Origin: Halichondria panicea
Lineage: Eukaryota > Porifera > Demospongiae > Suberitida > Halichondriidae
Length of the DNA: 64,000 nt
Direction of reading: 5' to 3'
Assembly: GCF_963675165.1 (NCBI RefSeq)
Contig: NC_087378.1
Coordinates: forward strand, 829,001 to 893,000
A model generated the notes under the pieces. The model had not been told where the DNA came from. It was given only the letters and a program-made list of their open reading frames with translations, and ran no database searches. Each line of letters begins with the position of its first letter. Positions within the stretch are counted from its first letter, which is position 1. Positions 31,883-43,059 of the stretch are shown here, one piece after another. The position numbers and the translations under genes were made by a program.

Positions 31883-33431
31883 ATGATGTCTGACACAGTA
31901 CCAGAACTAGAACAGCTACAGAGGCAACTCCATCTCTTCAGGGATCACTATGCCCAAATAATCATTGCAGTCACTGACCCCAACAGATTTGGGGCAGAAT
32001 TGTTCTCTAAAGGAATGATATCTCACCTACAGTTCAAGAATGTACGCTCAGGCACAGACTGCAGATTCAGTACAATGATGTGTGATTTGTTAGACTATGT
32101 ATATTCAGCAATATCGATGGGAACTGTAAGATTCGATTCATTTTTGGATGTGCTTGAAAATCTGGAACCGCAAACAGAAAGTGTCGCGAAAACAATCAAG
32201 GTGTCATTAGGTAAACTTAACTATTATATCAGACTCACATTTATAATTATAATTATCCGTAGATAAAGAACGAACTGGTGATGTGTCCCATGGCTGCTCG
32301 ACATTATATAAATCTAGACTAAAGCCGATAGTTGATCTCCAAACACCTGCCTCTAAACGAATCTGTCTTCTACCCTCGATACTGGATCACTTTATGAGTG
32401 AGGAAGACATTGAACCGACATCAACTACTGATGATCCTATAATAGAAGAACTGAATCCCTCTGAGGACGTGGCAAGCAGTGAGGAATTGTTGACAATACA
32501 GTCTCTATTTGAAGATCGAGAGGACAATTGTGAAAACATTGACTCAATTCCACGCACTTTGAGTCTACTGCAACCAACAGGGTCACTCACAAGGAAAGCA
32601 CATGCTCGTGTTTACAACAAGTTGTTCAAAATGGCCTGGAACGGGGAAGATCAACAGGCAATGTCGTTTGTTCGAACTCTAAGAAAGCACCAATCAGTAT
32701 CCATCGATTTAAAGGTTGTTTGCATGGAAGTAGTGCACACAGTGAATAGTGAACGGGACTTGAAAATGCTACTATCAGCATTAGCGTACACGGATAGGCC
32801 CGAGTGCGAGAACAAGACTATTCTTAAGTGTCGACTGCACCGTCGAATTGCCGGGCTTCACTACCGCAATGGAGACCTTGAAGACGCCGGTGAGCATCTA
32901 GTGACAGCAACCCAGCTAGCTGAGCACCTCTCCCCTGATATTGACACTGTTTACACTTTGAGACTGAATGCTCTAATGCTGTTTGAGCAATACAAAGAGA
33001 ACAAAGATGACAAATCTCGCAAAGGTGCAGAAAAATACTTCCAACTGGCAATGGATCATGTCAAAAGACTTCCCGACTCTAAACGCTTAATCACAGAGCG
33101 TATTAAAGTAAGCAAAGCATTATTCCATTTGGACATGATGAAATTGTACACAGAGCACTCCAAAAGTGAGGACGCAATTGAGCAACTTGAATACAGAGCA
33201 AGAGACACTTTGGAGGACATTGACGAGACATACCTAACGGATGGTGATCGAGCTTTTTTCTATTCTACCCAAGCTCAGTTGAAGTTTTGCGACACATCTG
33301 AAGTCAATAAAGCTGAGGAGTATGCCAAGAAGGCTGTGAAGTTGAGTGATCAGTGTGGACTGAAAGGAGGACTGGCTCATAGAAACGGAACCGCAGTCAT
33401 TGAGGAGATTCAAAAGTTGAAAGAGATCTAG
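31883..33431 (+). CDS. CARD-like death-fold protein with C-terminal helical repeats (2 exons, 498 aa)
   Basis: Exons 31883-32210 and 32263-33431. Residues about 5-105 have the pattern of a caspase recruitment domain: FRDHYAQIIIAVTDPNRFG, then LFSKGMISHLQF, then MCDLLDYVYSAI, then VRFDSFLDVLENL, matching the six-helix CARD signature (I..PDRL...L...G.L......I ... LLD.L...G...F..FL..L). A linker of about 100 residues is acidic and Ser-rich (EEDIEPTSTTDDP). Residues about 210-490 are a string of amphipathic helices like TPRs or another alpha-solenoid (HRRIAGLHYRNGDLEDAGEH; AEEYAKKAVKLSDQCGLKGG). CARDs mediate homotypic assembly in apoptosis or innate sensing, so an adaptor or sensor is plausible; the named function is unknown. 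AATAAA at about 33472 is a good poly(A) signal. A second ATG follows directly at 31886. Confidence 0.7.
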
Positions 33432-33794
33432 TTTGGATACTGTTAGCTGCGCATACTTCCTACATCGACACAATAAAGAACTGATGTGTTTCAACTTGAG
33501 GGCTTAATTGCTATATATTCATCTCATTTCCATACTCATTTTTACTTCCTTTTATATACATAAAAACATACAATCTCATTTTACTGTTAATAGATCTATA
33601 TACAGCACCAAATAAAAAAAAGTTTAAATTGCTTCATTAGGCGACAAAACACTTAGAGAGCATAATTATACGTGTAATTAGATTGAATTAAAACATGACA
33701 CAAAATAATTATACTAAAAACAGAAGTGGGTAGTAGCTGTCGTTACACTGCATGCTGTGGTGGGTTACAAGACATATATAACTCATAAAAGAGT
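33432..33794. other. Convergent 3' spacer (CARD gene to HS1BP3)
   Basis: 363 AT-rich bases between facing stop codons, including AATAAA at about 33472 for the plus-strand gene. The minus-strand 3' UTR probably also ends here. No gene seen. Confidence 0.55.
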
Positions 33795-35897
33795 TCAAAA
33801 CAAGTCCAAATCATCATCATCATTATCTGCCTGATTCTGTTCAATGTATTTCATGATGTCATCAGTTCCCATACTCGTAGCCACAGAGTCGTCGATATCA
33901 AACAGGCCATTGCCTTCACTCGACTTGCCCGGTGCTGTCTTGGTGACGCTTGGCCGCTGTTTGGTGGGCTTGTTGGCAATCTGTAGGACGTCATCCAGCG
34001 ACTCTGACACACTACAATAGGACAAGGAAAGGGTTGACTTAGTTTACACCTCTCGAGTTTTGAGTATAGCAATTTTAAATTTACTGGTATAACTAGGGAT
34101 GGAAGTTTAGTTGTGTGCTGCGAATATTACACTATTGTTGGACGGGCAATTTACAATACAAAAATTAATTAGGACCAGTACTAATGAGACTGCCTAGAAG
34201 AGAATTGCTATACCAGACAGACTTGACCATCTGAGAGAGAGATTCTTGACTTACTTCAGTATATCAGAGTTATCTTCTGTTTCAAACTCTCCTGTCGGCC
34301 CAATTTGCTCACTAGATTCGATCGTTGTGTCATTGTTGAGAAACAAGTCATCACTTTCCAGCAAAGCCACCTTTACCGCGCCCTCACTGCCGCCCTCCTC
34401 GAATATCGATCCACCTGGAATACAGCAAGCTATTGTAACTTGCGTACAAATAGTAAAGTATGGTCTACGTATAGTACCAGTTTAGTCACACTTAGAAGCA
34501 GCTTATGGTCAATTAGATATCATATTAATGGTGGAGATGTTAGAATATCTTATGGACAATATATCAGTACAGATATTAAGTCAGTTCGGACTAACCTACA
34601 TAAGTGGTGGAGGCTGAAGTGGTTTTAGGTACCCCTGCAAACAAATCTTCTCCCGTGTCTTCATTATCTCCAAACAGCTGCTCCTCACTGACCTCTGGTA
34701 ACTGGGCCTCTTCGTTCCTCTTAGCCTCTTCCATCTTCTGCAAGTATTCTCTTCTTCCCTGTTGTGGAAATAATAATTATACATCTTTCTCGGGCTATAT
34801 AGCAACATACAGAACTAGCTTCTCCCAACCCACAACAGAGAGCATGTGGTTTAATGCAAGCATAGCCTAGCAGACTAATAAGAGCAACGATTGATATCCT
34901 GACAGAGCCTAATGTCTAACTTTCATGGGCACTCAAAGTCTTACAACTGCCAAGATAGTTTTCGATTTGAGACTTGTCACACAACACAATAGATTCTCTT
35001 TGACCTATAGAAATACATTACATGTACTCACCTTGTAATAGTTCTTGTCAGCTAATAAATCAAACCCCAGAAATTGGAGCATTGGAATAGACACAGCCAT
35101 TGCTTTATCTTTGGCCAGCACTTTCAACAGACAATCGAACGCTATTTGCCTCTCTTCTATGTCATCAATATCCACAAACAAATGAAACTTTCTGGGCATA
35201 GGAGGAAGTTTCAGCTCTGGGAACATCTGAATAATGTCCTTCTGCAACTTCTCAAACGCCTCATAATCTTTTTGCACCTATTAGAGAATAATTAGAACCC
35301 CTGATCATTGCATATCTAGTTAGCAATATTGGTAAGCGGAACTTTGTAGCTACTAAAGATACCATCTGGTAGAGCTCCTGTATACATGTACAAACACAGT
35401 AACGGTTAGCTAGAGACCGAAACCCCTCGACTCTTGGATCTGGCTTCAAGCTAGGAGTATGTATTGCTCGGTATTGCCCCACGAATGCACATTAATATAC
35501 CATGCAGCCATGGTGGTAAAGACCTTACCATGAACTGAACAGTATCTTCTTCGCTGTGCTCAGCTCGTTTGTAGAAGGGCAGGTTGGTGATGACCACGAC
35601 GTGATAGTACCTCACTTGCTTAGCACTAGCAGCCTTCTCGTGGCCCGTGACTGACAGGTCCACCCCAGACTGCTTGTTCTTTATGCCCCTGAATCAGGGG
35701 AAACGTACACTTCAAAATTGTGGTAGGTATCTACACGTATTTGTAGTATACACACACCATAGATTTGATTATGTACACAAAGTAGTTACAATGTAGATAT
35801 TGAGTACACACACACACACGTACACTGCACCATGAACCAGCATACTGACTGGTGACAGCTACACTCACCTTTTTGTGACTGCTATTTTGATAGGCAT
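33795..35897 (-). CDS. HS1BP3: HS1BP3 orthologue, PX-domain phosphoinositide-binding protein (6 exons, 324 aa)
   Basis: Exons on the minus strand: 35869-35897, 35529-35688, 35032-35277, 34596-34758, 34255-34414, 33795-34011; phases agree. The PX domain covers residues about 10-145: GVDLSVTGHEKA, YYHVVVITNLPFYKR, EEDTVQFMV, then LPPMPRKFHLF and DIEERQIAFDCLLKVLA, matching human TGLDLTVPQ, YQILVVTRLAAFKS, LPPLPRKVLF and DIRERRAVFNEILR. The C-terminus is acidic and disordered, and ends with TDDIMKYIEQNQ and DDLDLF, matching human EMDILQYIQDHD and its terminal SLF. In mammals HS1BP3 binds cortactin-family proteins and phosphatidic acid and restrains autophagosome formation. It is shorter than human (392 aa), mainly in the proline-rich part. 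It is head-to-head with the gene at 36302. Confidence 0.9.
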
Positions 35898-36301
35898 CTT
35901 AGTGATCTAGCATGCACTTCTTGCAACCAAAGATATAGATATAGTTGCTCACAGCTAGCTTTTGTGTGTAGATAAATTTGACCACACCTTGATACCAGTC
36001 ACACCCCTTTTTCTGTATGCAAATTGCTAGCCTCGACTCCAGCCCCTTGAATAGGCCTTTCTCAGCGGCCTGGAATCGAGGCTAGCAAATTGCTAGCTAC
36101 ATGCTGCAACACTTGTTTAGGACCACACACTTGTTAGGCTACTGGCTATATCAGAATTGGGCAGCAATACAAATGAGTGTTAACCAGATAATAAAAATTA
36201 ATGTGTACATATCCTGTTAAAAATTCCATCACTAGGGATGGTTGCTAGTTACAATGCTAACATTATTACACACATCAGCTTTGTAGCTAGCTAGCCTAAC
36301 A
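35898..36301. promoter_or_regulatory. Divergent intergenic region HS1BP3 / type II membrane protein
   Basis: 404 bases between divergent start codons. It contains the short tagcctcga...tcgaggcta hairpin element (36028-36083). Nothing else is recognised. Confidence 0.45.
36028..36083. mobile_element. Minimal tagcctcga...tcgaggcta hairpin element with 9-bp target duplication
   Basis: A 56-base element flanked by the direct repeat gcaaattgc (36019-36027 and 36084-36092). Termini tagcctcga and tcgaggcta are perfect inverted copies. Same family as 28969-29015 and the long copy at 56331-56932. Confidence 0.78.
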
Positions 36302-37690
36302 ATGTGGAGTATTAAGTCACAGTTAGGTTTAATGGTCGCTCTAATGGCACTGTACATTATAACATTCATTATATTGGAAGGAGGAGAACAAGACACGAGA
36401 GTGGCCAGAGTGACGATCGAGCGGTTTAGGGAGCAGAACGGACACATTCTAACATTGAATTACACCGGACAGCAAGCTGCTGGGATTCGAGGATTGTTCT
36501 CGCAACAATGCTGGGTCAAAGACTTTCACCTGCCAATGAATATTGTAGCACCTTTTGTCCAAAACTCTAAGCTACAGCATTCACAAGACGTTTGGAATAG
36601 ACATGATCTTGTTCCCACTTTCGATGATTACTATGATAACGTACATTTCAACAGAGAATCGAGGATGATTGGAAATCCAGTACTGACACCGTGGAAACAG
36701 TTCATAGAAACGGGATCTAGGAGTTTGATAGTTGTAAGCATCCACAATATATATGCCAGAGGTTGCTTGGCGTACAGTACAGAAAAAATGTGTTCCAAGC
36801 AAAACGACTCTGTATCAGACATGTTAAAAAGCAATTGTCCGATGAGGAAAGGAACTATACAGGCTTTAGAGTATCTAAATAAAATGGGATTTCAAGTAAA
36901 AAGGAAGGTTTGTCTCGACTGCAGTGTTGGATTAAATCCAACGGCTACACCAAAGGAGGTTGTGGAGCATATATTTGGAGAGTATCGACCACAAGATGTC
37001 ACCCTTCTCATAGATCAATGGAAGTTTAGTATACAAATGAGTCCTACATGCTTTAATAAATGTCCAACAGACGGACAAATGCTAAAAATAATAAAGCCAA
37101 GTCAAACCCTCAGCTACAATGCTATGTCCTATGTCAATGCTCTATCAAACAATCTGTTTCCTAACTCAAGTCCACAGTTGACAGTTGGTGTAATGATTCG
37201 TTTGGAATGGCTTCTGATAGCTAACAGTGCACACAAACAAGAACAAGAAAAAGCGATACAAAGCTGTTTGAAAGATCTACTGCTCAAGTACGACAGCTTA
37301 GAGGATACTATGGGAAGAAAAGCAATTAAAAAACTACCGCTTTTGGCGCTAGATATTGGAGAGTATGGAAGCACTACCTTTAAGAGTAGTATGAGAATTC
37401 ATAAAATCAGCGAGGAAGAAATCAACACTGTATCGGCAATGGTGGAAGGCTTCGTTAGCACAATGTATCAAGATAAGCTAACGTTCAAAGAATGGGAACA
37501 AACGTACACAATGCTCAATAAAGATGGAGGCTACATTGCATACTTGCAAAACACCTTAGTGGGTGAATCAGACTGTCTACTGCTTCTGGGAGGCGGACAT
37601 TTCCAAGAATTGGCTCTTGATCATTATAAGAGAACACATTCAAGCAACAAGACATGCATTCATTCATTTTGTACATCATACAAGATGTAA
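36302..37690 (+). CDS. Uncharacterised single-exon type II membrane protein (462 aa)
   Basis: Intronless frame. Residues 9-25 (GLMVALMALYIITFIIL) form a signal anchor after a short cytoplasmic N-terminus, so the bulk should face the Golgi or ER lumen. Distinct segments are LTLNYTGQQAAGIRGL, QQCWVKDFHLPMNIVAPFV, LTPWKQFIETGSRSLIVV, paired cysteines (KVCLDCS, CFNKC) and LTVGVMIRLEWLL. The type II layout and the 'lumenal Rossmann-like with Cys pairs' look suggest a Golgi glycosyltransferase-like protein, possibly a distant relative of the O-fucosyltransferase superfamily. I recall similar uncharacterised proteins in cnidarians and molluscs, but I cannot point to a definite catalytic motif. The CDS is firm; the function is a weak inference. 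Lack of introns contrasts with most neighbours. Confidence 0.7.
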   Translation: MWSIKSQLGLMVALMALYIITFIILEGGEQDTRVARVTIERFREQNGHILTLNYTGQQAAGIRGLFSQQCWVKDFHLPMNIVAPFVQNSKLQHSQDVWNRHDLVPTFDDYYDNVHFNRESRMIGNPVLTPWKQFIETGSRSLIVVSIHNIYARGCLAYSTEKMCSKQNDSVSDMLKSNCPMRKGTIQALEYLNKMGFQVKRKVCLDCSVGLNPTATPKEVVEHIFGEYRPQDVTLLIDQWKFSIQMSPTCFNKCPTDGQMLKIIKPSQTLSYNAMSYVNALSNNLFPNSSPQLTVGVMIRLEWLLIANSAHKQEQEKAIQSCLKDLLLKYDSLEDTMGRKAIKKLPLLALDIGEYGSTTFKSSMRIHKISEEEINTVSAMVEGFVSTMYQDKLTFKEWEQTYTMLNKDGGYIAYLQNTLVGESDCLLLLGGGHFQELALDHYKRTHSSNKTCIHSFCTSYKM

Positions 37691-38252
37691 ATTTGTTATA
37701 AATTGAATGTGCAGAAGGAAAGGGACACAAAAGTACTACACACACTCTAAAAAAAAAAAAGATTATATGATCTTGATACAGAATACTCAATATTAATAAG
37801 GGCCTGAAAATCTAAATAGCTATTAGATTCAAAAACTATAGGTATCTTAAATATAAGAACATACGTACGAAAAGTGTAGTTGTCCGTTTCAATGCATTTA
37901 ATATTCGAAGTCCACACTTGGTCAGGACAAATCCTGCATGGGTTGAAGATACAACATTACATGACGATGAGTGTGCATTTTGTTGTACTACATATTTATT
38001 TATACATGTGTAATTAACAAAAAAAGATGGTTATTGCAGCCCTAGCAACCAACAACAGTGACACAGTACAGTACAGTACAGTACAGGAAATGGCTACTGC
38101 TAGTACATACATGCACACCACTAATGTAATGACGGCTGGTACAGGGCATGCTTTGTCTACACACATCAGAATGGGCTACTCCTTAGCAACCATTAATTGC
38201 TTAGTAATACGTGCACTGACAATAAGGAAAATGGAGAACCCAGATTTCAGTG
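37691..38252. other. Convergent 3' spacer with possible YTHDF 3' UTR
   Basis: 562 bases between the type II protein stop and the YTHDF stop. It has an A-rich run at about 37748-37760 and a short agtac tandem near 38065-38082. No independent gene is supported. A good donor at the YTHDF stop region (see the YTHDF entry) means an extra terminal coding exon here cannot be excluded. Confidence 0.45.
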
Positions 38253-40142
38253 TTAAGTTACATACAAACATACCGGTTTTCCAGACTCCTCTTCTTGCTT
38301 TTTCTCATAGTGATCAAAGTCATCAAATATAGACGTCGTATGTTGGTAAGAGTGAATAATCTTCATCACTTGCTTAGCCTTGGGTAAAGGCACTTCTTGT
38401 GTGTCTCTGGAATTAGTGACAGGTTTGTTCTCATTGTTCTCAAGCCTAATGTGTCGCAGCTGGCCATTTGGAACGTCCTTCACATATATCCATTTGACAT
38501 CAAATCGACCTTTCCACTTGTCCTGCGCCCACACACCAGTTGAAGTATTTGTATCAACCTCCGACATCATCTGCGCCACACCACAAAAGTGCCCACTTCC
38601 ATTCACACTGAACAACAAGTACAAATTCCCTTTACCCTTTTGGTCTCGGAAGGCTTGATCTAATCGTCGGTTTCCATGTTCTGTGCTCGTCCAGATACTG
38701 TACTTAATCGACCGATGGATGTCGTCCTCTGCGTAGCTCTTGATGACAAAGAATCGAGCACTGTTCACGTTCAATGTGAGATCAGACGGGTTGTACTTAT
38801 TCTCAGATAACAGTTTCCCGACAAGTTCAGATTGCTGTTGACCTTTAGAACCAGTTCTAGCCGAAATTGTTCCTGTTGTCGATGACTGACTTTGTTGGCT
38901 CTTTCGAGGGTTTCCTTTTCCACTATTTGACGGCACAGACGACGAAGCCACGGATGATTTAGCCTGGGAGTTAAATCCACTTCGTCCTTGAGATTTTCGT
39001 TGGTTAGATGAAGTCGTTTCCACTACTTGAGGCTCAGGTTGTGGGGCTGGTTTGGGTGGAGGGGGTCTTGGTTTGGCTGGCTGACTTGCGATGGCAGCCC
39101 AGCTTTTAGGTTTCTCAGGTTGTGGAGCACTGTTTTGTACGGGGACACCACTTCCAACGGGAGCAGCGACAATGTTCTCAATAGGAGCACCACGGGGAAC
39201 GCTAGTTATCAAGTTTGCAGGGCCGACAGCCATCATTCCAGGCATAGCTCCATTTAACATGAGACCAGAGAAGCCTTGAGTGAGTCCAGTAGGGTCTAGC
39301 ACAGGTGCTACTGGGACAGCTGGAGCGTTCATTTCCGTGGGAACCTCAGTGATTGTGACTTGTTGTTGTTGTTGCTGTTGTTGTTGTTCCATACTGACAG
39401 GGCTCATTAACGGATAGTTCATCATGAGGGGATTCGTTGCGGCTGCATCTTGCCCCCAAATATCCCCTGCTCCCGGGAAATAGAAGGGCTGCTGAAGGTA
39501 GCTCAACGTTGCCAAGAGGTTAGGGTCATATTGAGTAGGGGCGCCTCCGGCCCAAGTTCCGTCTAAACCAGTAAACGGTGAGTAAAGAGGCATTGAGGGG
39601 AGAAAGACAGTCTGATAGTCTTGAAGATTGGTTGCAGCACCGGACACAACCTGGGAAGGGGAGGGGGGATATAGTCAAGAGCTGGTGTGTACGTACATGT
39701 ACATTGATAGTACTTACTGCTTCTGTGTTATCAGTGCTCGCCCCATTGAGAGTTTTGGAAACTTCCCCTGCAAAAAATCGAACTTGTAAGTAACCGAACA
39801 TTTCTACAGACATGTTATGTACATACCTTTATCGCCTGTTGATGACGGTTTGACCTGAAATAACGGAAACTGATTAAAGACGGCAATCATTTATATTACT
39901 AACAAAAGTGCCACTAAAAATAACAAGGTTTGGTTTTGTGAGACTATGACTATGTACGAAAACAAATTGATTTATATGGTGCTAAAAATTTGGACTAACA
40001 CGCTCGGACGTATGAAGTACATATGCATTTACGAGCACAGCAGAGTATGGAGTGTGCTTCAACAAGAAGACTGTGGTCATATTGTTGGCCTAGTGCCCAC
40101 AGTAGAACCAACGTTAGTACTTACGTTCTCACTTGTTGACAT
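38253..40142 (-). CDS. YTHDF: YTHDF-family m6A reader (4 exons, 497 aa)
   Basis: Exons on the minus strand: 40125-40142, 39827-39854, 39718-39767, 38253-39650. YTHDF proteins bind N6-methyladenosine in mRNA in the cytoplasm. The C-terminal YTH domain starts at about residue 325: [68 protein letters not shown] and [20 protein letters not shown]. The aromatic-cage tryptophans are in [14 protein letters not shown] and FDVKW. The N-terminus is low-complexity with a nine-residue Gln run (39360-39388) and Pro/Ala-rich parts, as usual for prion-like YTHDF N-termini. The frame ends ...[12 protein letters not shown]; the DNA there also reads as a strong splice donor (CCG|GTATGT), so the last five residues may be intron read-through. 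Head-to-head with the SDR gene. Confidence 0.93.
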
Positions 40143-40529
40143 CTGGAGGACGTGTGGTACACAGGGATCTAAAGTGTAAACAAGCAGATCATAATTATTA
40201 CCATGTCATCAATGTTAGAGCTCTGTATGGATACGGGTTGTAAACATGGAAAAAAGACGAAGTAAATCAAAAATCTCACGGAACATTCAGTAAATATTAT
40301 GGAGCTAAGCTTTATACGTACTACATACTCACTCTACTGGCCCCTTTTCTTGCACTTTTGTCTTCGAAATTAAATAATTAGTAATCACCACGTGTAAACT
40401 TGAATACTGTCATTCTATAGAAATATTGAAATAAATAAATTCAGATAAATAGAGAGAAATGCCAGCAAGAAACACACTCAGAATACCGTACCAGTAACAA
40501 GACTGAAGCTACTACACTAACAGTGCAGC
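40143..40529. promoter_or_regulatory. Bidirectional promoter region, YTHDF / SDR
   Basis: 387 AT-rich bases between divergent start codons. No individual site is recognised. Confidence 0.45.
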
Positions 40530-42890
40530 ATGCATTTGCTATTAGAGTTTCTCCTGTCCCTAATGAAGATCGGATGGATATGCTTACTGGCATTCTGGAA
40601 GTTTTTCAATCCATTCAAGTCAAAGAAGAACTTGGAGAGAGATATTGTCCTCATCACTGGAGCAGGCAGTGGGATAGGGAGGCTTATGGCCATCAGGTAT
40701 GCAGTGGGATGTGAGGCTTATGGCCACCAGGTGTGCAGTGGGATAGGGAGGCTCTTTCGTACCATATACATGTACAACTGATTATAAATGGGGAAATCCC
40801 TAGCTGAGAGGTGTACGTACCTTTCAACATCATGCATGAAGCTGATATCTGTGGTCTGGCTTGTAGTTTCTTATTGATAAAACATTGTGTATATACTTAT
40901 AATGTATTGTAAATGCCATTTCACAGCACCTCTAACTTCTCTTTGTCTTCGTAGGTTTGCTAAGTTGGGGGCCAAATTGATTCTCTGGGATATTAACAGA
41001 GAGGCTAACGAAGCTGTTGCCACGGAGATCAGAGAGTTGAGTAAAATTGCTCATCCATATGTGGTGGACTGCAGCAAGAGGGAGGAGATATACAGAGTAG
41101 CTGAACAGGTGAGGAAGGGCCATAGTCAAATTGTTAGGCATAGACTACATACAAGAATGAAGAATGTGATCTTTCTCTGACATTCATATACATGTATTGT
41201 TATTCAATTAAAATAGACAGCACTATTAAACGTGCATCTGTAAGGAGTAATGAGCATCTATTGCTGTCTACTTTGATTGAATAATAATAGTATAAATGTC
41301 AGAGAAAGATCATTCTTTATTGTTACTTGTATGTAGTCATCTAATTGTATGCCTTGACTATAATTATGGCTATGAATTGCTTGGACAGTGATTAGTTCTA
41401 CTGCTCGATTGTAGGTCAAGCGTGAAGTGGGAGAAGTGACTGTTTTGGTGAACAATGCTGGAGTTATCAGTGGGAAGAAGTTCTTTGATGTCGCTGATAA
41501 GATGGCTGACCTCACGCTTCAAGTCAACACTGCTGCTCATTTCTGGGTGAGTGTCATTTCCCATAGACACAGCAAAGCAGTGTAATGTACATGAGCTATT
41601 ACAGTATAGTCGTTGCCTTAGTTTCTAAAATAAATTTAGTTACGTTAGAATTCACTAAGGGTGTATAGTGTCCGTGCTTTAAATCTCAAACCTGCTTCAC
41701 TTAAATACAGACTGTCAAAGCGTTTGTTCCAGCAATGATTGCCAAGAATAGAGGGCATATCCTCACCATAGCATCCTCTGCTGGTATGTTTGGTGTTGCT
41801 GGACTCATGGACTACTGTGCCTCCAAGCATGGCGCTGTGGGTCTTCACGAGTCACTCACTTCCGAGCTGCACACTCTCGGGATGGATGGGGTTAAAACCA
41901 CTTTGGTCTGTCCCTACTATATCAACACTGGAATGTTTAACGGAGTCAAAACCAGGTAAACTAGAGCACTGAAGTGCTAACCCTTGGCTGTTTACATGAA
42001 TACAAGCAATAAATACAGTAGTATGTATGAAGCATGGAAGCTGGCTAAGTAGTAGGAACACGAGCAATGAAATTCTATAAACCCTTTTCCATCGTTCCTG
42101 GTACAGGATCACTTTCACTTCAGCTGTAACGTACCTCGAAAAAAGGACGCATGTAGCTAACTAGAGGCCATGCAGCCAACATGCAAGTTCAAGCTTCTTA
42201 GCTTTTGCTTGCTTTTATTTGATAACGAAGCTTTAACATCAAAATCTGCCACTTTAACTTGTTATGTGAAGGCTATCCATGCTGTAAACACAGTGCTATG
42301 ACATCCAGGTGAGTAGACTCAAAACACACAACCAACGGACTACTATACCCGCTGGCCGCGGCACGGCCTCGGGTAATAATCAATGAGATAAAGTGCACCT
42401 TTGTCAGGTGCTTGTGTATGTTATGTTTGTGCAATGTAGCTATTATAGTGTGTGTATTTAGAGTGTATACATTAGGTAATATAATTTACATGCATGATTT
42501 AATTGCTTACTTATGCATACCCAGCTCGTAAACAAGGTAAAGTAAACTGCACAGAACAACAGTTAGTACAAGAGGTAACCTGCTTCATTCACACACCACC
42601 ATTCTCAGACTCCCTCGGATTTTGCCGATTTTGAAGCCCGAGTTTGCAGTAAACAAGATAATGGAAGCATTTCATTCTGACCAGTATTTGCTCATGACTC
42701 CAAGGATCCTTTATTTATTTTATCTCTTGCAACCGTAAGCCATACCAAACTTGTTTTGTTTACGTGTAGGTATCACTTGTTTCTGTTTTGTTACAGGATT
42801 TTGCCCAAGTATGCTATGCTAGAGGCTGGCAAGTTCTTCGGTGTAGATAGAAGTATGGACACTTTTGTGGGCAGGCAAAAGAACGACTGA
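40530..42890 (+). CDS. RDH10/SDR16C-like short-chain dehydrogenase (6 exons, 305 aa)
   Basis: Exons: 40530-40696, 40955-41108, 41415-41546, 41711-41955, 42609-42734, 42797-42890; phases agree. It is a classical SDR with an N-terminal membrane anchor ([20 protein letters not shown]). Family motifs: cofactor TGAGSGIG (residues 44-51), acidic switch LWDIN (predicting NAD preference), [10 protein letters not shown], catalytic Ser in [10 protein letters not shown], and YCASKHG with the YxxxK pair, then [12 protein letters not shown]. Human RDH10 has [51 protein letters not shown] and LVCPYLVDTGMF. Probable ER/lipid-droplet oxidoreductase of retinoid- or steroid-type substrates; the substrate is not determined. 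Exon 1's end is embedded in a tandem duplication that repeats the splice donor (40666-40753). Tail-to-tail with receptor A, 169 bases apart. Confidence 0.9.
40666..40753. repeat. Tandem duplication (34-35 bases x 2.5) covering the SDR exon 1 donor
   Basis: Units start gcagtgggat at 40666, 40701 and 40735. Unit 1 ends in the donor CATCAG|GTATGC used in the model; unit 2 ends in a second candidate, CACCAG|GTGTGC. Using the second would add 34 bases and shift the frame. Confidence 0.85.
41160..41317. mobile_element. MITE-like inverted repeat in SDR intron 2
   Basis: The left arm begins agaatgtgatctttctctgacatt and the right arm ends aatgtcagagaaagatcattct. A second paired block, ttcaattaaaatagacagc against gctgtctactttgattgaa, lies inside. 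About 158 bases, non-coding. Confidence 0.7.
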
Positions 42891-43059
42891 AACTGATTTT
42901 TTATTCTATTCATTCTTTGAATGCATACCTTTGATGATGCAATGTCATATAATTTTCTACACAACAAATAATTATTGTGCTATAATTATAATTATAAATG
43001 GTGCATTGAGGGAAATACCAAACAAGCTAAACACGTACAGCACTATATAATATGCATGT

